Both the position numbers and the translations under genes were made by a program. A model generated the notes under the pieces. It was given only the letters and a program-made list of their open reading frames with translations. It searched no databases and was not told the DNA's origin. Below, in pieces: positions 9,707-17,989 of a DNA stretch of 64,000 bases; positions within the stretch are counted from its first letter, which is position 1; every line of letters starts with the position of its first letter. The DNA is from Yaniella halotolerans DSM 15476 (GTDB lineage: Bacteria; Actinomycetota; Actinomycetes; Actinomycetales; Micrococcaceae): the NCBI RefSeq assembly GCF_000420805.1, contig NZ_ATVQ01000001.1, positions 1,523,997 through 1,587,996 on the forward strand. Reading direction: 5' to 3'.

Positions 9707-10057
9707 ATGCGCTACCTGTTGTCATGGCACATCCGGGAGGCCGAACTACACGATCGCACTCCCGCATGGCGCGAGGAGATCGTAGCGTTCCTCGCTCGAT
9801 TCGAGGACGAGTTGTTCCTCAGTTCTGAACTCGACTGGGTTGAAGTACTCGACCCAGAGTCACAAGCGATCGTGGTTGGTCCCGGTGGGGACGTTCGTCC
9901 CGGTTATTACAATGAAGGCGGAAAACCCTCGGCACGAGTGTGGGCAATTCGCGTCGAAAATAAAGAGCGCGCCCGAGAGATCGCAGCAACCTTCGCGGGA
10001 CAACTCGACACGTGGATCGAAGTCCGTGAATCCTTACCGGGGGCACAACGCCCCTAG
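9707..10057 (+). CDS. YCII-like domain protein
   Basis: A soluble protein of 116 residues with a ferredoxin-like pattern: an opening strand MRYLLSWHI, an acidic helix, a central EVLDPESQAIVVGPGGDVRPGYYNEGG segment and a closing AREIAATFAG helix with DTWIEVRE. This resembles YCII/DGPF-type small proteins, often fused to sigma factors or acting as small enzymes, but the classic YCII His-Asp pair is not clear to me. GAGGAG precedes the ATG with good spacing. It stands alone between the prp terminator and a terminator-like hairpin. Function unknown. Confidence 0.7.
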   Translation: MRYLLSWHIREAELHDRTPAWREEIVAFLARFEDELFLSSELDWVEVLDPESQAIVVGPGGDVRPGYYNEGGKPSARVWAIRVENKERAREIAATFAGQLDTWIEVRESLPGAQRP

Positions 10058-10063
10058 GCAATA

Positions 10064-10109
10064 CAAAAAGCCCTTACTCCGTTGATATATCAACGAGGTA
10101 AGGGCTTAT
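10064..10109. terminator. Bidirectional terminator between YCII-like gene and tRNA-Ser
   Basis: AAGCCCTTAC (10069-10078) pairs with GTAAGGGCTT (10098-10107), with an inner GTTGAT/ATCAAC stem in the loop. The minus reading ends in a T run right after the stem, so it serves tRNA-Ser(CGA), and possibly the plus gene too. Confidence 0.75.
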
Positions 10110-10116
10110 TGATCAG

Positions 10117-10204
10117 CGGTAGCGGAGGGATTTGAACCCTCGGTACGGGGTTGCCGTACAAAGCATTTCGAGTGCTTCACCTTCGGCCGCTCGGACACGC
10201 TACC
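10117..10204 (-). tRNA. tRNA-Ser(CGA)
   Basis: An 88-base class II tRNA. The acceptor stem GGTAGCG/CGCTACC is perfect, the anticodon loop reads CTCGAAA (anticodon CGA), a long variable arm follows and the T loop is TTCAAAT. Discriminator G; CCA is not encoded. Reads UCG. Confidence 0.95.
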
Positions 10205-10248
10205 AAATACCCGAGCCACTATACCGGATGCCCTGATAATCCCCAAAA

Positions 10249-10775
<527 letters not shown>

Positions 10776-11411
10776 ATGCATGTTCATCTGATAGACCACC
10801 CTCTGCTGGCTCATAAACTGACGGTACTGCGAAGAAAAGAAACCCCGTCGATGATCTTTCGGCAGGTAACCGAAGAACTCGTCATGCTGCTTGCCTACGA
10901 AGCGACACGTGACTTGGACGTCGTCGACGTCGAGATCGAGACCCCGGTAACCGCGACGACCGGCACGCAGATCGCGAAACCTCGTCCGCTTGTGGTGCCT
11001 ATCTTGCGTGCAGGACTGGGCATGCTTGATGGCATGGTTCGCATGGCCCCAACCGCCGAAGTTGGCTTCTTGGGCATGATCCGTGACGACGAAACGTTGA
11101 ACATTGTTACGTATGCCGAACGCCTACCGAAAGACCTGACGGGACGCCACGTTTTCCTGCTGGACCCCATGCTGGCCACCGGCGGCACGTTGGCCGAGTC
11201 GATTCGTTTCCTATACGAACGCAATGCTCGTCAGGTGTCCGCAATCTGTCTGCTCGCCGCCCCGGAAGGCATCGAATACCTCCAAGATAACCTCGCCGAT
11301 ATTGACGTAAGTCTCTACGTTGCAGCAATCGATGAGCGACTGGACGAGAATGCTTATATCGTGCCGGGCCTCGGTGACGCAGGAGATCGCCTCTACGGCG
11401 TCGCAGAGTAG
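10776..11411 (+). CDS. upp: Uracil phosphoribosyltransferase
   Basis: Upp, 211 residues, converts uracil and PRPP to UMP in pyrimidine salvage. The N-terminus HVHLIDHPLLAHKLTVLR and LLAYEATRD are typical, RPLVVPILRAGLGMLDG forms the uracil/PRPP pocket, the PRPP loop is LLDPMLATGGTL (about 129-140), and the C-terminus PGLGDAGDRLYG closes the family pattern. The length equals the usual 208-211. No Shine-Dalgarno is seen; a -10 box six bases upstream suggests a leaderless mRNA. Pairing with divergent tadA is common in Micrococcales. Confidence 0.97.
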   Translation: MHVHLIDHPLLAHKLTVLRRKETPSMIFRQVTEELVMLLAYEATRDLDVVDVEIETPVTATTGTQIAKPRPLVVPILRAGLGMLDGMVRMAPTAEVGFLGMIRDDETLNIVTYAERLPKDLTGRHVFLLDPMLATGGTLAESIRFLYERNARQVSAICLLAAPEGIEYLQDNLADIDVSLYVAAIDERLDENAYIVPGLGDAGDRLYGVAE

Positions 11412-11641
11412 CGCTTATACATCTGTATTGGGTCGAAAACTCCTGAGAGTTCGAATGTTACAAGTGATTCTCATCACTTAATGAAGTCGAAAGTCCACAT
11501 AATGAGACAAACATGGGGTCGGCGTTTGCGTTACGTGACCATTACGGGTCAATGTTGTGATAGCACATACCAGTTCGGGTCAGGTTAGTCCCGAGCGTCA
11601 TCGGTGGTCATCGCCGTTTAGTTTGTTGAAGGAATAACTCT
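11412..11641. other. Intergenic region before the winged-helix regulator
   Basis: No gene seen. It holds AAGTGA/TCACTT around a six-base spacer (11462-11479), an unassigned candidate operator, and an AAGGA ribosome site (11629-11633) before the ATG at 11642. Confidence 0.4.
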
Positions 11642-12403
11642 ATGACAAGCGCACCCCAGCAAGGTTACGTTCACATTTCGGTACGTAACGCACAACGCCG
11701 AGCAGAGCGTGTCCGAGCTTATCGGGAGGCGGATGAGAATCGTCTCAGGGCGGTTCCTTCAGACGAGACCCCCGCACCAGAAAATGGTGTGGCTCCGGTG
11801 CATATGGAAACCGAAGCTCGTGGATTTGTGCTGTATGTGGGCATGGACGAACAGTCTGCCCTCGCCGCTGGTACGTCGTTGACCCGTTTAGCCAACGAAC
11901 TGCGCCACTATGTTGAAACCTTAGTTCCTGGCGCAGATTCCTATGCGGCAGTCGCTATTGCCCCGGCCGACGTGGCGGGTGAAGATCTTGACGTCGTCCG
12001 TCAGGTCACCGCAGATCCCACCATCCAGCAGGCTATTTCGCCAGAACTTGCCTCAGCTCCAGCACCGGTCTCAACCCGGCAGCCGGGTGTGCTCATCGAC
12101 CTTGCCCGTCGCGAAGTTTTGCTCGATGGCGAACCACTCAACCTGACATATAAAGAATTTGAGCTGTTGAACTACCTGGTCGAAAATGGCGGTCGTACAG
12201 TTAACCGGGAAGAGCTGCTCCAGACGCTGTGGGATGAAACCGAAGAAGTCCCCAACGAGCGCACCATCGACGTTCACATTCGTCGTCTACGCGCCAAGCT
12301 GGGACGTCTCTCCGGCACGGTCCGCACTGTTCGTGGTCAGGGCTACCGTTTCTACGAGCACCCAGAAGTTGTCGTCTGGGCCGCACCAGAGTACTCCATT
12401 TAG
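11642..12403 (+). CDS. Receiver-less OmpR-type winged-helix regulator
   Basis: A 253-residue protein whose C-terminal third (about 150-240) is a clear OmpR/PhoB DNA-binding domain: IDLARREVLLDGEPLNLTYK, FELLNYLVENGGRTVNREEL, then NERTIDVHIRRLRAKLG and VRTVRGQGYRF. The first 60 residues are Arg-rich and probably disordered. Residues 60-150 form a separate domain (GFVLYVGMDEQSALAAGTS and following) with no receiver Asp site, so it is not phosphorylated like a response regulator. No kinase gene is adjacent. Such orphan proteins are widespread in Micrococcales; the target genes are unknown. A hairpin follows at 12427-12450. Confidence 0.88.
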   Translation: MTSAPQQGYVHISVRNAQRRAERVRAYREADENRLRAVPSDETPAPENGVAPVHMETEARGFVLYVGMDEQSALAAGTSLTRLANELRHYVETLVPGADSYAAVAIAPADVAGEDLDVVRQVTADPTIQQAISPELASAPAPVSTRQPGVLIDLARREVLLDGEPLNLTYKEFELLNYLVENGGRTVNREELLQTLWDETEEVPNERTIDVHIRRLRAKLGRLSGTVRTVRGQGYRFYEHPEVVVWAAPEYSI

Positions 12404-12426
12404 TCACCTGAAGCCTTCCAAGCAAC

Positions 12427-12450
12427 CCCTGCATTAACTGCTGTGCAGGG
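12427..12450 (+). terminator. Hairpin after the winged-helix gene
   Basis: CCCTGCA (12427-12433) pairs with TGCAGGG (12444-12450). No T run follows, so terminator function is uncertain. A TAGACT -10 box for the next operon begins two bases later (12452-12457). Confidence 0.4.
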
Positions 12451-12484
12451 CTAGACTCGTAGAGAGCTTTTGGAAGGAGCCGTC

Positions 12485-12988
12485 ATGACGGATCGTGACC
12501 CACTGCAGTTTTTCCTCGATAAATCGAATCCTGACGCTTGGAAAGCCGTGATCCGATTATCGAGAGCAGTGAGTGACGACGCCCGTGCGGCAGGCCTATC
12601 AGACCAGCTGATCGAACTGGTCAATCTTCGCGTATCTCAGATGAATGGTTGCGCCTACTGTCTGGATCTGCATACTCGTTACGCCGTTGACGCCGGAGTA
12701 TCGGCCCAACGACTCGGAGCCCTGGCCGCTTGGTGGGAAGCTGAGAACCTCTACACCGCCCAGGAACGTGCAGCACTGCACTTGGCTCAAGAAGTCACGA
12801 ACGTGGACGACATTGATTCCGTGCAGGCCGCACAGCTGATCGCCTTTGGGCAATTGAACGAAGAACAATATGCTGCCGTTCAATGGGTGGCGATGACGAT
12901 GAATCTTACGAACCGGATCTCAATTCTCTCGCACCACCCGGTACGCCCGAATAAGGCCTCGAAGCAAGCGCTGGGGGAGTCGTCATGA
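12485..12988 (+). CDS. AhpD-like alkylhydroperoxidase (CMD family)
   Basis: Carboxymuconolactone-decarboxylase-fold protein of 167 residues with the redox pair CAYC followed by LDLH (CxxCxxxH, about residues 54-61), the signature of AhpD-type peroxidase reductants. The ATG at 12485 follows GGAAGGAG with six bases spacing; an in-frame upstream ATG at 12470 would put that ribosome site inside the gene. Its stop overlaps the next ATG (ATGA). It opens a five-gene run with pirin, two acetyltransferases and a SixA-like phosphatase. A stress or redox role is likely; the substrate is unknown. Confidence 0.9.
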   Translation: MTDRDPLQFFLDKSNPDAWKAVIRLSRAVSDDARAAGLSDQLIELVNLRVSQMNGCAYCLDLHTRYAVDAGVSAQRLGALAAWWEAENLYTAQERAALHLAQEVTNVDDIDSVQAAQLIAFGQLNEEQYAAVQWVAMTMNLTNRISILSHHPVRPNKASKQALGESS

Positions 12989-14130
12989 CGAATCTTGACC
13001 CAAATCCAGAACTCATTGACTTTAACGCTCCAAATAATTCTGCAGGACTTAGCGCCGGTTTCGAAGAAAAACGCGGCACTGACTATATTGTCGAGGTGCT
13101 CGAACCACGTGGGGTACCGCTGGGCGGACCACGCGCGATGACAGTACAGCGCACCATTCCGCAGCGAGCTCGCTCACTGATCGGTGCGTGGTGTTTCCTC
13201 GACTATTTTGGGCCTGACGATGTTACGCAATCCGGCGGCATGCAAGTGCCACGCCACCCACACACTGGTTTAGCTACCGTCTCGTGGCTATTCGAAGGCC
13301 GGGTTGACCACGTCGACTCCGCTGGGAACTGGGCTTTAGTTCGTCCCGGTGAAGTCAATCTTATGAATGCCGGATACGGTATCACCCACTCCGAACATTC
13401 CAGCCACGACACCACAACGCTGCACGGTGTGCAGCTCTGGTACGCCTTTCCGGAGCAGCATCGTTTCGTGGAACCCCACCTTGACCAGCACCGAGCGGAA
13501 GTCGTTCGCGGTCCAGGTTGGGAGACGAAAATCGCTATTGGCTCCTTGCTGGGTGTCACTTCTCCAGTCGAAACGTACAGCCCACTTTCTGCAGCAGAAA
13601 TATCGTTGGAGCCCAACACAACGCTGGAAATTGATGTGCCGGCTGAACACGAACACGGACTGCTGGCAGTGGAGTGCACCGCGAACTTCAACGGTGCGTT
13701 GATCGAACAGAATCACCTCGGATATTTAGGCACCGGGGTGACGAAACTGGAGCTCAGCTCCGGCGAAACGCCCATACGTGTCATGCTGATCGGTGGCGAG
13801 CCGCTGCATGAAGACATTGTGATGTGGTGGAATTTCGTGGGTCGTTCTCACGACGAAATCGCACGCTGGAGACAACGCTATCAAACAGAAATGGGCTTTG
13901 AAGCACCTGCCGAAGACTCTCCGCTGGCCGGGCATGAGCTCGAAGCACCCGTCGCTGGCCCGCTGTTGGATACGTTGATACCGAACGCCTATCCCGAAGG
14001 CACCCGCTTCCCACAGTACGGACAGTTCCCGCCCAACGAACCAGCGCCCCTACCGGCCCCAGGATTGCCGACGGTAGCGATGAAACCAAGAAAAAATCCA
14101 CCAACGGTTGCCCGCCGCAAGGAGGACTAG
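12985..14130 (+). CDS. Pirin family bicupin
   Basis: A 381-residue pirin. The first cupin has the metal ligands in PRHPHTGLATVSWLFEG and the HSEHS segment (near 127-139); the C-terminal cupin contains VMLIGGEPLHEDIVMWWNFV, the usual pirin signature. Bacterial pirins act as quercetinases or bind metabolic enzymes; sequence does not decide. Overlap of four bases with the AhpD-like gene and direct abutment to the next gene (stop TAG, then ATG) show one transcript. The C-terminus is Pro/Lys-rich and probably flexible. Confidence 0.93.
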   Translation: MTNLDPNPELIDFNAPNNSAGLSAGFEEKRGTDYIVEVLEPRGVPLGGPRAMTVQRTIPQRARSLIGAWCFLDYFGPDDVTQSGGMQVPRHPHTGLATVSWLFEGRVDHVDSAGNWALVRPGEVNLMNAGYGITHSEHSSHDTTTLHGVQLWYAFPEQHRFVEPHLDQHRAEVVRGPGWETKIAIGSLLGVTSPVETYSPLSAAEISLEPNTTLEIDVPAEHEHGLLAVECTANFNGALIEQNHLGYLGTGVTKLELSSGETPIRVMLIGGEPLHEDIVMWWNFVGRSHDEIARWRQRYQTEMGFEAPAEDSPLAGHELEAPVAGPLLDTLIPNAYPEGTRFPQYGQFPPNEPAPLPAPGLPTVAMKPRKNPPTVARRKED

Positions 14131-14472
14131 ATGACGAATCTATCGCCAGATCATCCACAATTTTTTCAACGCAATGGGTATATCGGCATGATCGTCGATG
14201 ACTCGGATACCGTTGCAGGTCGCGAAATATATCGAGACCACGAAACAGCCGATGGCACAAAGCAGAGGATCTTTATCGAGACCGTGGTCGAAGAAGACTA
14301 CCGCGGTGCCGGGCTTGCCGGAAAACTCGTACAATATGCGCTCGATAACGCACTGGACGAGGGTTACCGCATTGTTGCGATCTGCCCATACGTCAAAAGT
14401 TGGATCGAGAAAAACTCCGATAAACGCTACGCCGACGCCAGTGACACTGCGCGTCCCGAACACTTCAACTAA
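14131..14472 (+). CDS. Small GNAT-like N-acetyltransferase, copy 1
   Basis: A 113-residue protein of the short acetyltransferase type (Acetyltransf_CG, YjdJ-like). The acetyl-CoA loop is EDYRGAGLAGKL (about 56-67), followed by EGYRIVAICPYVKSWIEK, a typical ending. Length matches the family. Its ATG follows the pirin stop with no gap. The next gene encodes a close relative in the same order, so the pair arose by tandem duplication. Substrate not known. Confidence 0.85.
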   Translation: MTNLSPDHPQFFQRNGYIGMIVDDSDTVAGREIYRDHETADGTKQRIFIETVVEEDYRGAGLAGKLVQYALDNALDEGYRIVAICPYVKSWIEKNSDKRYADASDTARPEHFN

Positions 14473-14479
14473 GGCAGAC

Positions 14480-14812
14480 ATGACTACACAATCACGCTGG
14501 TTCCGCGATGAAGAGTCCTTCGGTGTCACGAATGAGACCGGGGATGTCATCGGCCGCAACCTCTATCATGATGTCGAATCCGCCGACGGCACCAAACAAC
14601 GCGTATTTCCAGGGGTCTTTGTCCATCCCGATTATCGAGGCGCAGGTTTGGCCGGGGAACTGACGAAACATTCTCTGGACCAATCAATCGCCGAAGGATA
14701 TCGCATCGTGCCGGTTTGCCCCTACGTGGCACAATGGATGCGGGAATACGACGACGGATCCTATTTGAAATACCGTGATGAGCCGTCCTCGGAGCACTTG
14801 AATGTCGACTAA
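14480..14812 (+). CDS. Small GNAT-like N-acetyltransferase, copy 2
   Basis: A 110-residue paralogue of the preceding gene: both share an ADGTKQR segment, YRGAGLAG in the acetyl-CoA loop and EGYRIV followed by CPYV and a Trp. I start at the ATG at 14480, seven bases after the stop of copy 1; the open frame extends further upstream but overlaps copy 1 and loses homology. The last 11 bases overlap the SixA-like gene. The N-terminus is different from copy 1 (TQSRWFRDEESFGV), consistent with divergence after duplication. Confidence 0.83.
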   Translation: MTTQSRWFRDEESFGVTNETGDVIGRNLYHDVESADGTKQRVFPGVFVHPDYRGAGLAGELTKHSLDQSIAEGYRIVPVCPYVAQWMREYDDGSYLKYRDEPSSEHLNVD

Positions 14813-15323
14813 CACAGATCAGAAACGTCTTATTGTCCTTCGACATGGCAAAGCCGCGTATCCGCCCGTGCCCGACCATGAACGACCACTGGCAGACCGC
14901 GGCAATACTGAAGCCCCTGCCGCCGGTCGTTGGCTGATTGAACAGGGCATATATCCTGACGCCATCGTCACTTCAGATGCCGTGCGTACACGACAAACCA
15001 CCACGTGGGTGCTCAACGAACTCGGAGATACAGCCCCCACGCCTTACCTGGATTCTCGTCTCTACTTGAGCTCTGCAACCCAGGTGCTGTCGGTGATTAA
15101 CGAAACCGAAGAACAAGTTCGGACGCTCATGGTTGTCGGCCACATGCCCTGGGTGCAAGAAATTGGGATGCGGTTAGCGTCGGTTGACTCTGATGAACAA
15201 GCAGTATTGGATATGGCTGAACGCTATCCGACACTAGGGCTGATGGTATTCAACGTTCCCGGTGAGTGGGCCAGCCTGGACGGTCGTGATGCTGACATGA
15301 CGCATTTCGTCGTGCCACGCTAG
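14802..15323 (+). CDS. SixA-like histidine phosphatase
   Basis: Histidine-phosphatase-superfamily protein of 173 residues. The catalytic RHG lies in IVLRHGKAAYP (His15), then ERPLADRGN and SDAVRTRQT carry the second phosphate-binding Arg, and VVGHMPWV has the second His. This matches SixA-type protein phosphohistidine phosphatases rather than phosphoglycerate mutases. It overlaps the preceding gene by 11 bases and ends the five-gene run. Substrate uncertain. Confidence 0.88.
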   Translation: MSTNTDQKRLIVLRHGKAAYPPVPDHERPLADRGNTEAPAAGRWLIEQGIYPDAIVTSDAVRTRQTTTWVLNELGDTAPTPYLDSRLYLSSATQVLSVINETEEQVRTLMVVGHMPWVQEIGMRLASVDSDEQAVLDMAERYPTLGLMVFNVPGEWASLDGRDADMTHFVVPR

Positions 15324-15481
15324 ACATCCTCTCGAACTCCAAGACGCAGAAGCACGACGCCGATCGCGGAGATGAGAGCGAAACACATCAAAGTTACTGC
15401 CAGCCACAGCGGCAGCGGCACAAACATTGTGATCATCATCGCGATGAGTGCTAGTGCGAGAAGGATGCGGGAGCAGGTCAT
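15320..15481 (-). CDS. Small membrane protein, 53 residues
   Basis: Not recognised. An ATG at 15481 preceded by GAGGAA opens a 53-codon frame that encodes almost only hydrophobic residues: ILLALALIAMMITMF, a VPLPLW break, then LAVTLMCFALISAIGVVLL, and a charged tail RLGVREDV. This is the pattern of a two-helix membrane hairpin with a cytosolic end. It converges on the SixA-like gene, with four bases shared. The two hydrophobic helices, charged end and ribosome site argue for a real gene; no homologue is claimed. Confidence 0.55.
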   Translation of the reverse strand: MTCSRILLALALIAMMITMFVPLPLWLAVTLMCFALISAIGVVLLRLGVREDV

Positions 15482-15547
15482 TGTTCCTCAAGAATACTGA
15501 TATGCGTTGAAGTCTAGCGAACTTCAGCAAACGTATTTGGGCTAACG

Positions 15548-15587
15548 AAAAGCCCTTGAGATATGATCTGCAATCAATCTCAAGGGC
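15548..15587 (-). terminator. Terminator of tRNA-Arg
   Basis: In the minus reading GCCCTTGAGAT and ATCTCAAGGGC form an 11-bp stem with a 14-base loop, then TTTT. Confidence 0.8.
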
Positions 15588-15620
15588 CGAGGATCCGCAT
15601 GAAACTGCGAACGTTTTGAG

Positions 15621-15694
15621 CGCGCCCTAAGGGATTCGAACCCCTGACCTTCTGTTCCGTAGACAGACGCTCTATCCAGCTGAGCTAAGGGCGC
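15621..15694 (-). tRNA. tRNA-Arg(ACG)
   Basis: A 74-base tRNA with a perfect acceptor stem GCGCCCT/AGGGCGC, D-arm TAGCTCAGCTGGATAGAGC, anticodon loop CTACGGA (anticodon ACG, expected to become ICG by TadA) and T loop TTCGAAT. Discriminator G. Confidence 0.96.
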
Positions 15695-16079
15695 CGGGCA
15701 ACGAGAACTAACTATACTCGTACTTTTTGAAAATGCAAAACCAGTGCGGGTCCTGTTTTTGCAAAAACGAGCTGTGTGGAGGTGAAGTAACGTGTATAAA
15801 CTCATTTTCGCAGGATTGGTGAGGTGCGAAAAGCCCGACAATAGCTCATTTTCCAGGGTTTCAGTATGAAAACCAGTGTCGTTCATCACTTTCTCCCGGT
15901 TAGGTAAAGTGAATCTTGTCTCTGAGCGAAGTTCTGGTGAATCAACTTGGGCGCGGTCAGCGGACAGGCTGCTAAAGTGTGCGACATAGACTCTCGTTCC
16001 GACCGGAACGGTTCGCAGCACGACGACGTGCTGGTATTGTCATGCTGCGGTTGGTAAGTCGATACGAAAAAGGATCCAA
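15695..16079. other. Upstream region of pckG
   Basis: It holds a 14-bp palindrome GTTTTTGCAAAAAC (15755-15768), a 25-codon frame with a strong ribosome site (15792-15869), and the inverted repeat GTTCCG-AC-CGGAAC (15996-16009). The pckG ribosome site is AAAGGA, 5 bases before the ATG. The length and the number of symmetric sites suggest a controlled promoter, as expected for a gluconeogenic gene; no regulator can be named. Confidence 0.4.
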
Positions 16080-17927
16080 ATGGTTGAAAACGCCGCCTCC
16101 GATCTGGCTGCACAGGTCGAGGACACCGCACCCACCAATTACGCACCGTTATTGGACTGGGTCAAAGAAATAGCGGAGCTGACCCAACCGGACTCGGTCT
16201 ACTGGGTAGATGGTTCGCAGGAAGAAAACGATCGCATCGCCCAAGAAATGGTCGATGCCGGTTCATTGGTCCGACTCACGGACCCACAGTTTCCGAATTC
16301 TTATGCGGCCTTCTCCGATCCCGCCGATGTTGCGCGCGTCGAATCGCGGACATTTATCTGCTCTGAAAAAGAAGAAGATGCTGGTTTTACCAATAACTGG
16401 AAAGACCCAGCCGAGATGAAATCCATCCTCAACGATGCATTCGACGGCGCCATGCGTGGCCGCACAATGTACGTTGTCCCATTCGTCATGGGTCCACTGG
16501 ATGCTAAAGATCCTAAGTTCGGTGTGGAAATCACCGACAGCCCCTACGTTGTCCTGTCCATGCGCGTCATGGCTCGTATCGGCACAGACGTTTTGAACAA
16601 GATTGCTGAAACTGAAGCATTCTTCGTTCCGGCCTTGCACTCCGTTGGTTCCCCACTGGAGCCAGGTCAAGAAGACGTTACCTGGCCATCAAGCGACACC
16701 AAGTGGATTGTCCACTTCCCGGAGGAGCGTTCAATTGTCTCCTACGGCTCCGGCTACGGCGGCAACGCACTGCTCGGCAAAAAGGCATATGCGCTGCGCA
16801 TTGCTTCGGCTATGGCACGTGACGAAGGCTGGATGGCCGAGCACATGCTGATTCTGAAGCTCACCAGCCCAGAAAATGAGTCCTACACGATCACCGGCGC
16901 CTTCCCGTCAGCCACCGGTAAGACCAACCTCGCGCTGATTGATCCAACCTTGGAAGGCTGGACCGCTGAAACACTGGGCGATGACATCGCTTGGATCACG
17001 CCCGATGAGGATAAGAACCTGCGGGTCGTTAACCCAGAATACGGCTTCTTCGGTGTGGCCCCAGGTACTGGCTGGCACACCAACCCCAACGCGATGCGTG
17101 CCATCGCCAAGGGGAACACAATCTTCACTAACGTTGCGTTGACTCCAGAAGGTGGCGTTTGGTGGGAAGGCCTTACCAAAGAGAAGCCAGCCAAACTCAC
17201 CGACTGGTTGGGTAACGAGTGGACGCCTGAGTCTATTACCCCGGCAGCGCACCCGAACTCACGGTTCTGCACGCCGATTGACCAGACCGACATGTTGGCT
17301 GAGGAGTACTTCAACCCAGAAGGCATCAAGCTTGACGCGGTCTTGTTCGGTGGTCGTCGTGACAACGCGATCCCGCTGGTGACTGAAGCCCGGTCATGGC
17401 AAGATGGAGTGTTCAAGGGTGCAACCCTGTCGTCTGCACGCACCGCTGCTGCAGAAGGCAAAGTTGGCGAAGTTCGTCGCGACCCAATGGCGATGCTGCC
17501 ATTCATGGGATACGCAGCAGGCGACTACGTCCAAAATTGGTTGGATATGGAAGACAAGATCGGCGCTGACAATATGCCGCAAATCTTCTTGGTCAACTGG
17601 TTCCGCCGCAATGACGCCGGCAAGATCTCCTGGCCAGGCTTCGGCGAGAACGCTCGTGTCCTGAAATGGGTCGTTGAGCGTCTGCAAGGAAAGGGCAAAG
17701 GCACCGATACTCCTATCGGCGTCGTTCCTACCCAGGATGCGTTGGACTTGACCGGCTTGGAGATTTCTGAAGACAACCTCATCAACTCGATTAAATTCGA
17801 CGCGGATGAATGGCACGACGAAATCCCGATGATAGAAGAATGGTTCGAAAAATTCGGCGATAAACTGCCAGCTGCTATGTCGGACGAACTTGACGGACTC
17901 AAGGATCGTCTAGGGCTGAACAGCTAG
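16080..17927 (+). CDS. pckG: Phosphoenolpyruvate carboxykinase (GTP)
   Basis: PckG, 615 residues, makes PEP from oxaloacetate with GTP, the entry to gluconeogenesis; it fits growth on propionate and aromatic acids, both degraded by genes in this window. Landmarks: [20 protein letters not shown], the P-loop [12 protein letters not shown] (near 272-283), the metal/nucleotide segment DDIAWI, and [19 protein letters not shown] with the guanine-pocket Phe and Trp. Length equals the family norm of about 600-610. One odd point: the P-loop normally reads FPSACGKT, with a hyper-reactive Cys; here it is Thr. The gene is monocistronic, with a hairpin after it. Confidence 0.97.
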   Translation: MVENAASDLAAQVEDTAPTNYAPLLDWVKEIAELTQPDSVYWVDGSQEENDRIAQEMVDAGSLVRLTDPQFPNSYAAFSDPADVARVESRTFICSEKEEDAGFTNNWKDPAEMKSILNDAFDGAMRGRTMYVVPFVMGPLDAKDPKFGVEITDSPYVVLSMRVMARIGTDVLNKIAETEAFFVPALHSVGSPLEPGQEDVTWPSSDTKWIVHFPEERSIVSYGSGYGGNALLGKKAYALRIASAMARDEGWMAEHMLILKLTSPENESYTITGAFPSATGKTNLALIDPTLEGWTAETLGDDIAWITPDEDKNLRVVNPEYGFFGVAPGTGWHTNPNAMRAIAKGNTIFTNVALTPEGGVWWEGLTKEKPAKLTDWLGNEWTPESITPAAHPNSRFCTPIDQTDMLAEEYFNPEGIKLDAVLFGGRRDNAIPLVTEARSWQDGVFKGATLSSARTAAAEGKVGEVRRDPMAMLPFMGYAAGDYVQNWLDMEDKIGADNMPQIFLVNWFRRNDAGKISWPGFGENARVLKWVVERLQGKGKGTDTPIGVVPTQDALDLTGLEISEDNLINSIKFDADEWHDEIPMIEEWFEKFGDKLPAAMSDELDGLKDRLGLNS

Positions 17928-17940
17928 TTTTCCACAACAC

Positions 17941-17976
17941 GTCAACCCGGGTCTGCAATAACAGGCCCGGGTTGAC
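17941..17976 (+). terminator. Hairpin after pckG
   Basis: GTCAACCCGGG (17941-17951) pairs perfectly with CCCGGGTTGAC (17966-17976). There is no long T run, so efficiency is uncertain. Confidence 0.6.
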
Positions 17977-17989
17977 TACGTTAAAGGGT

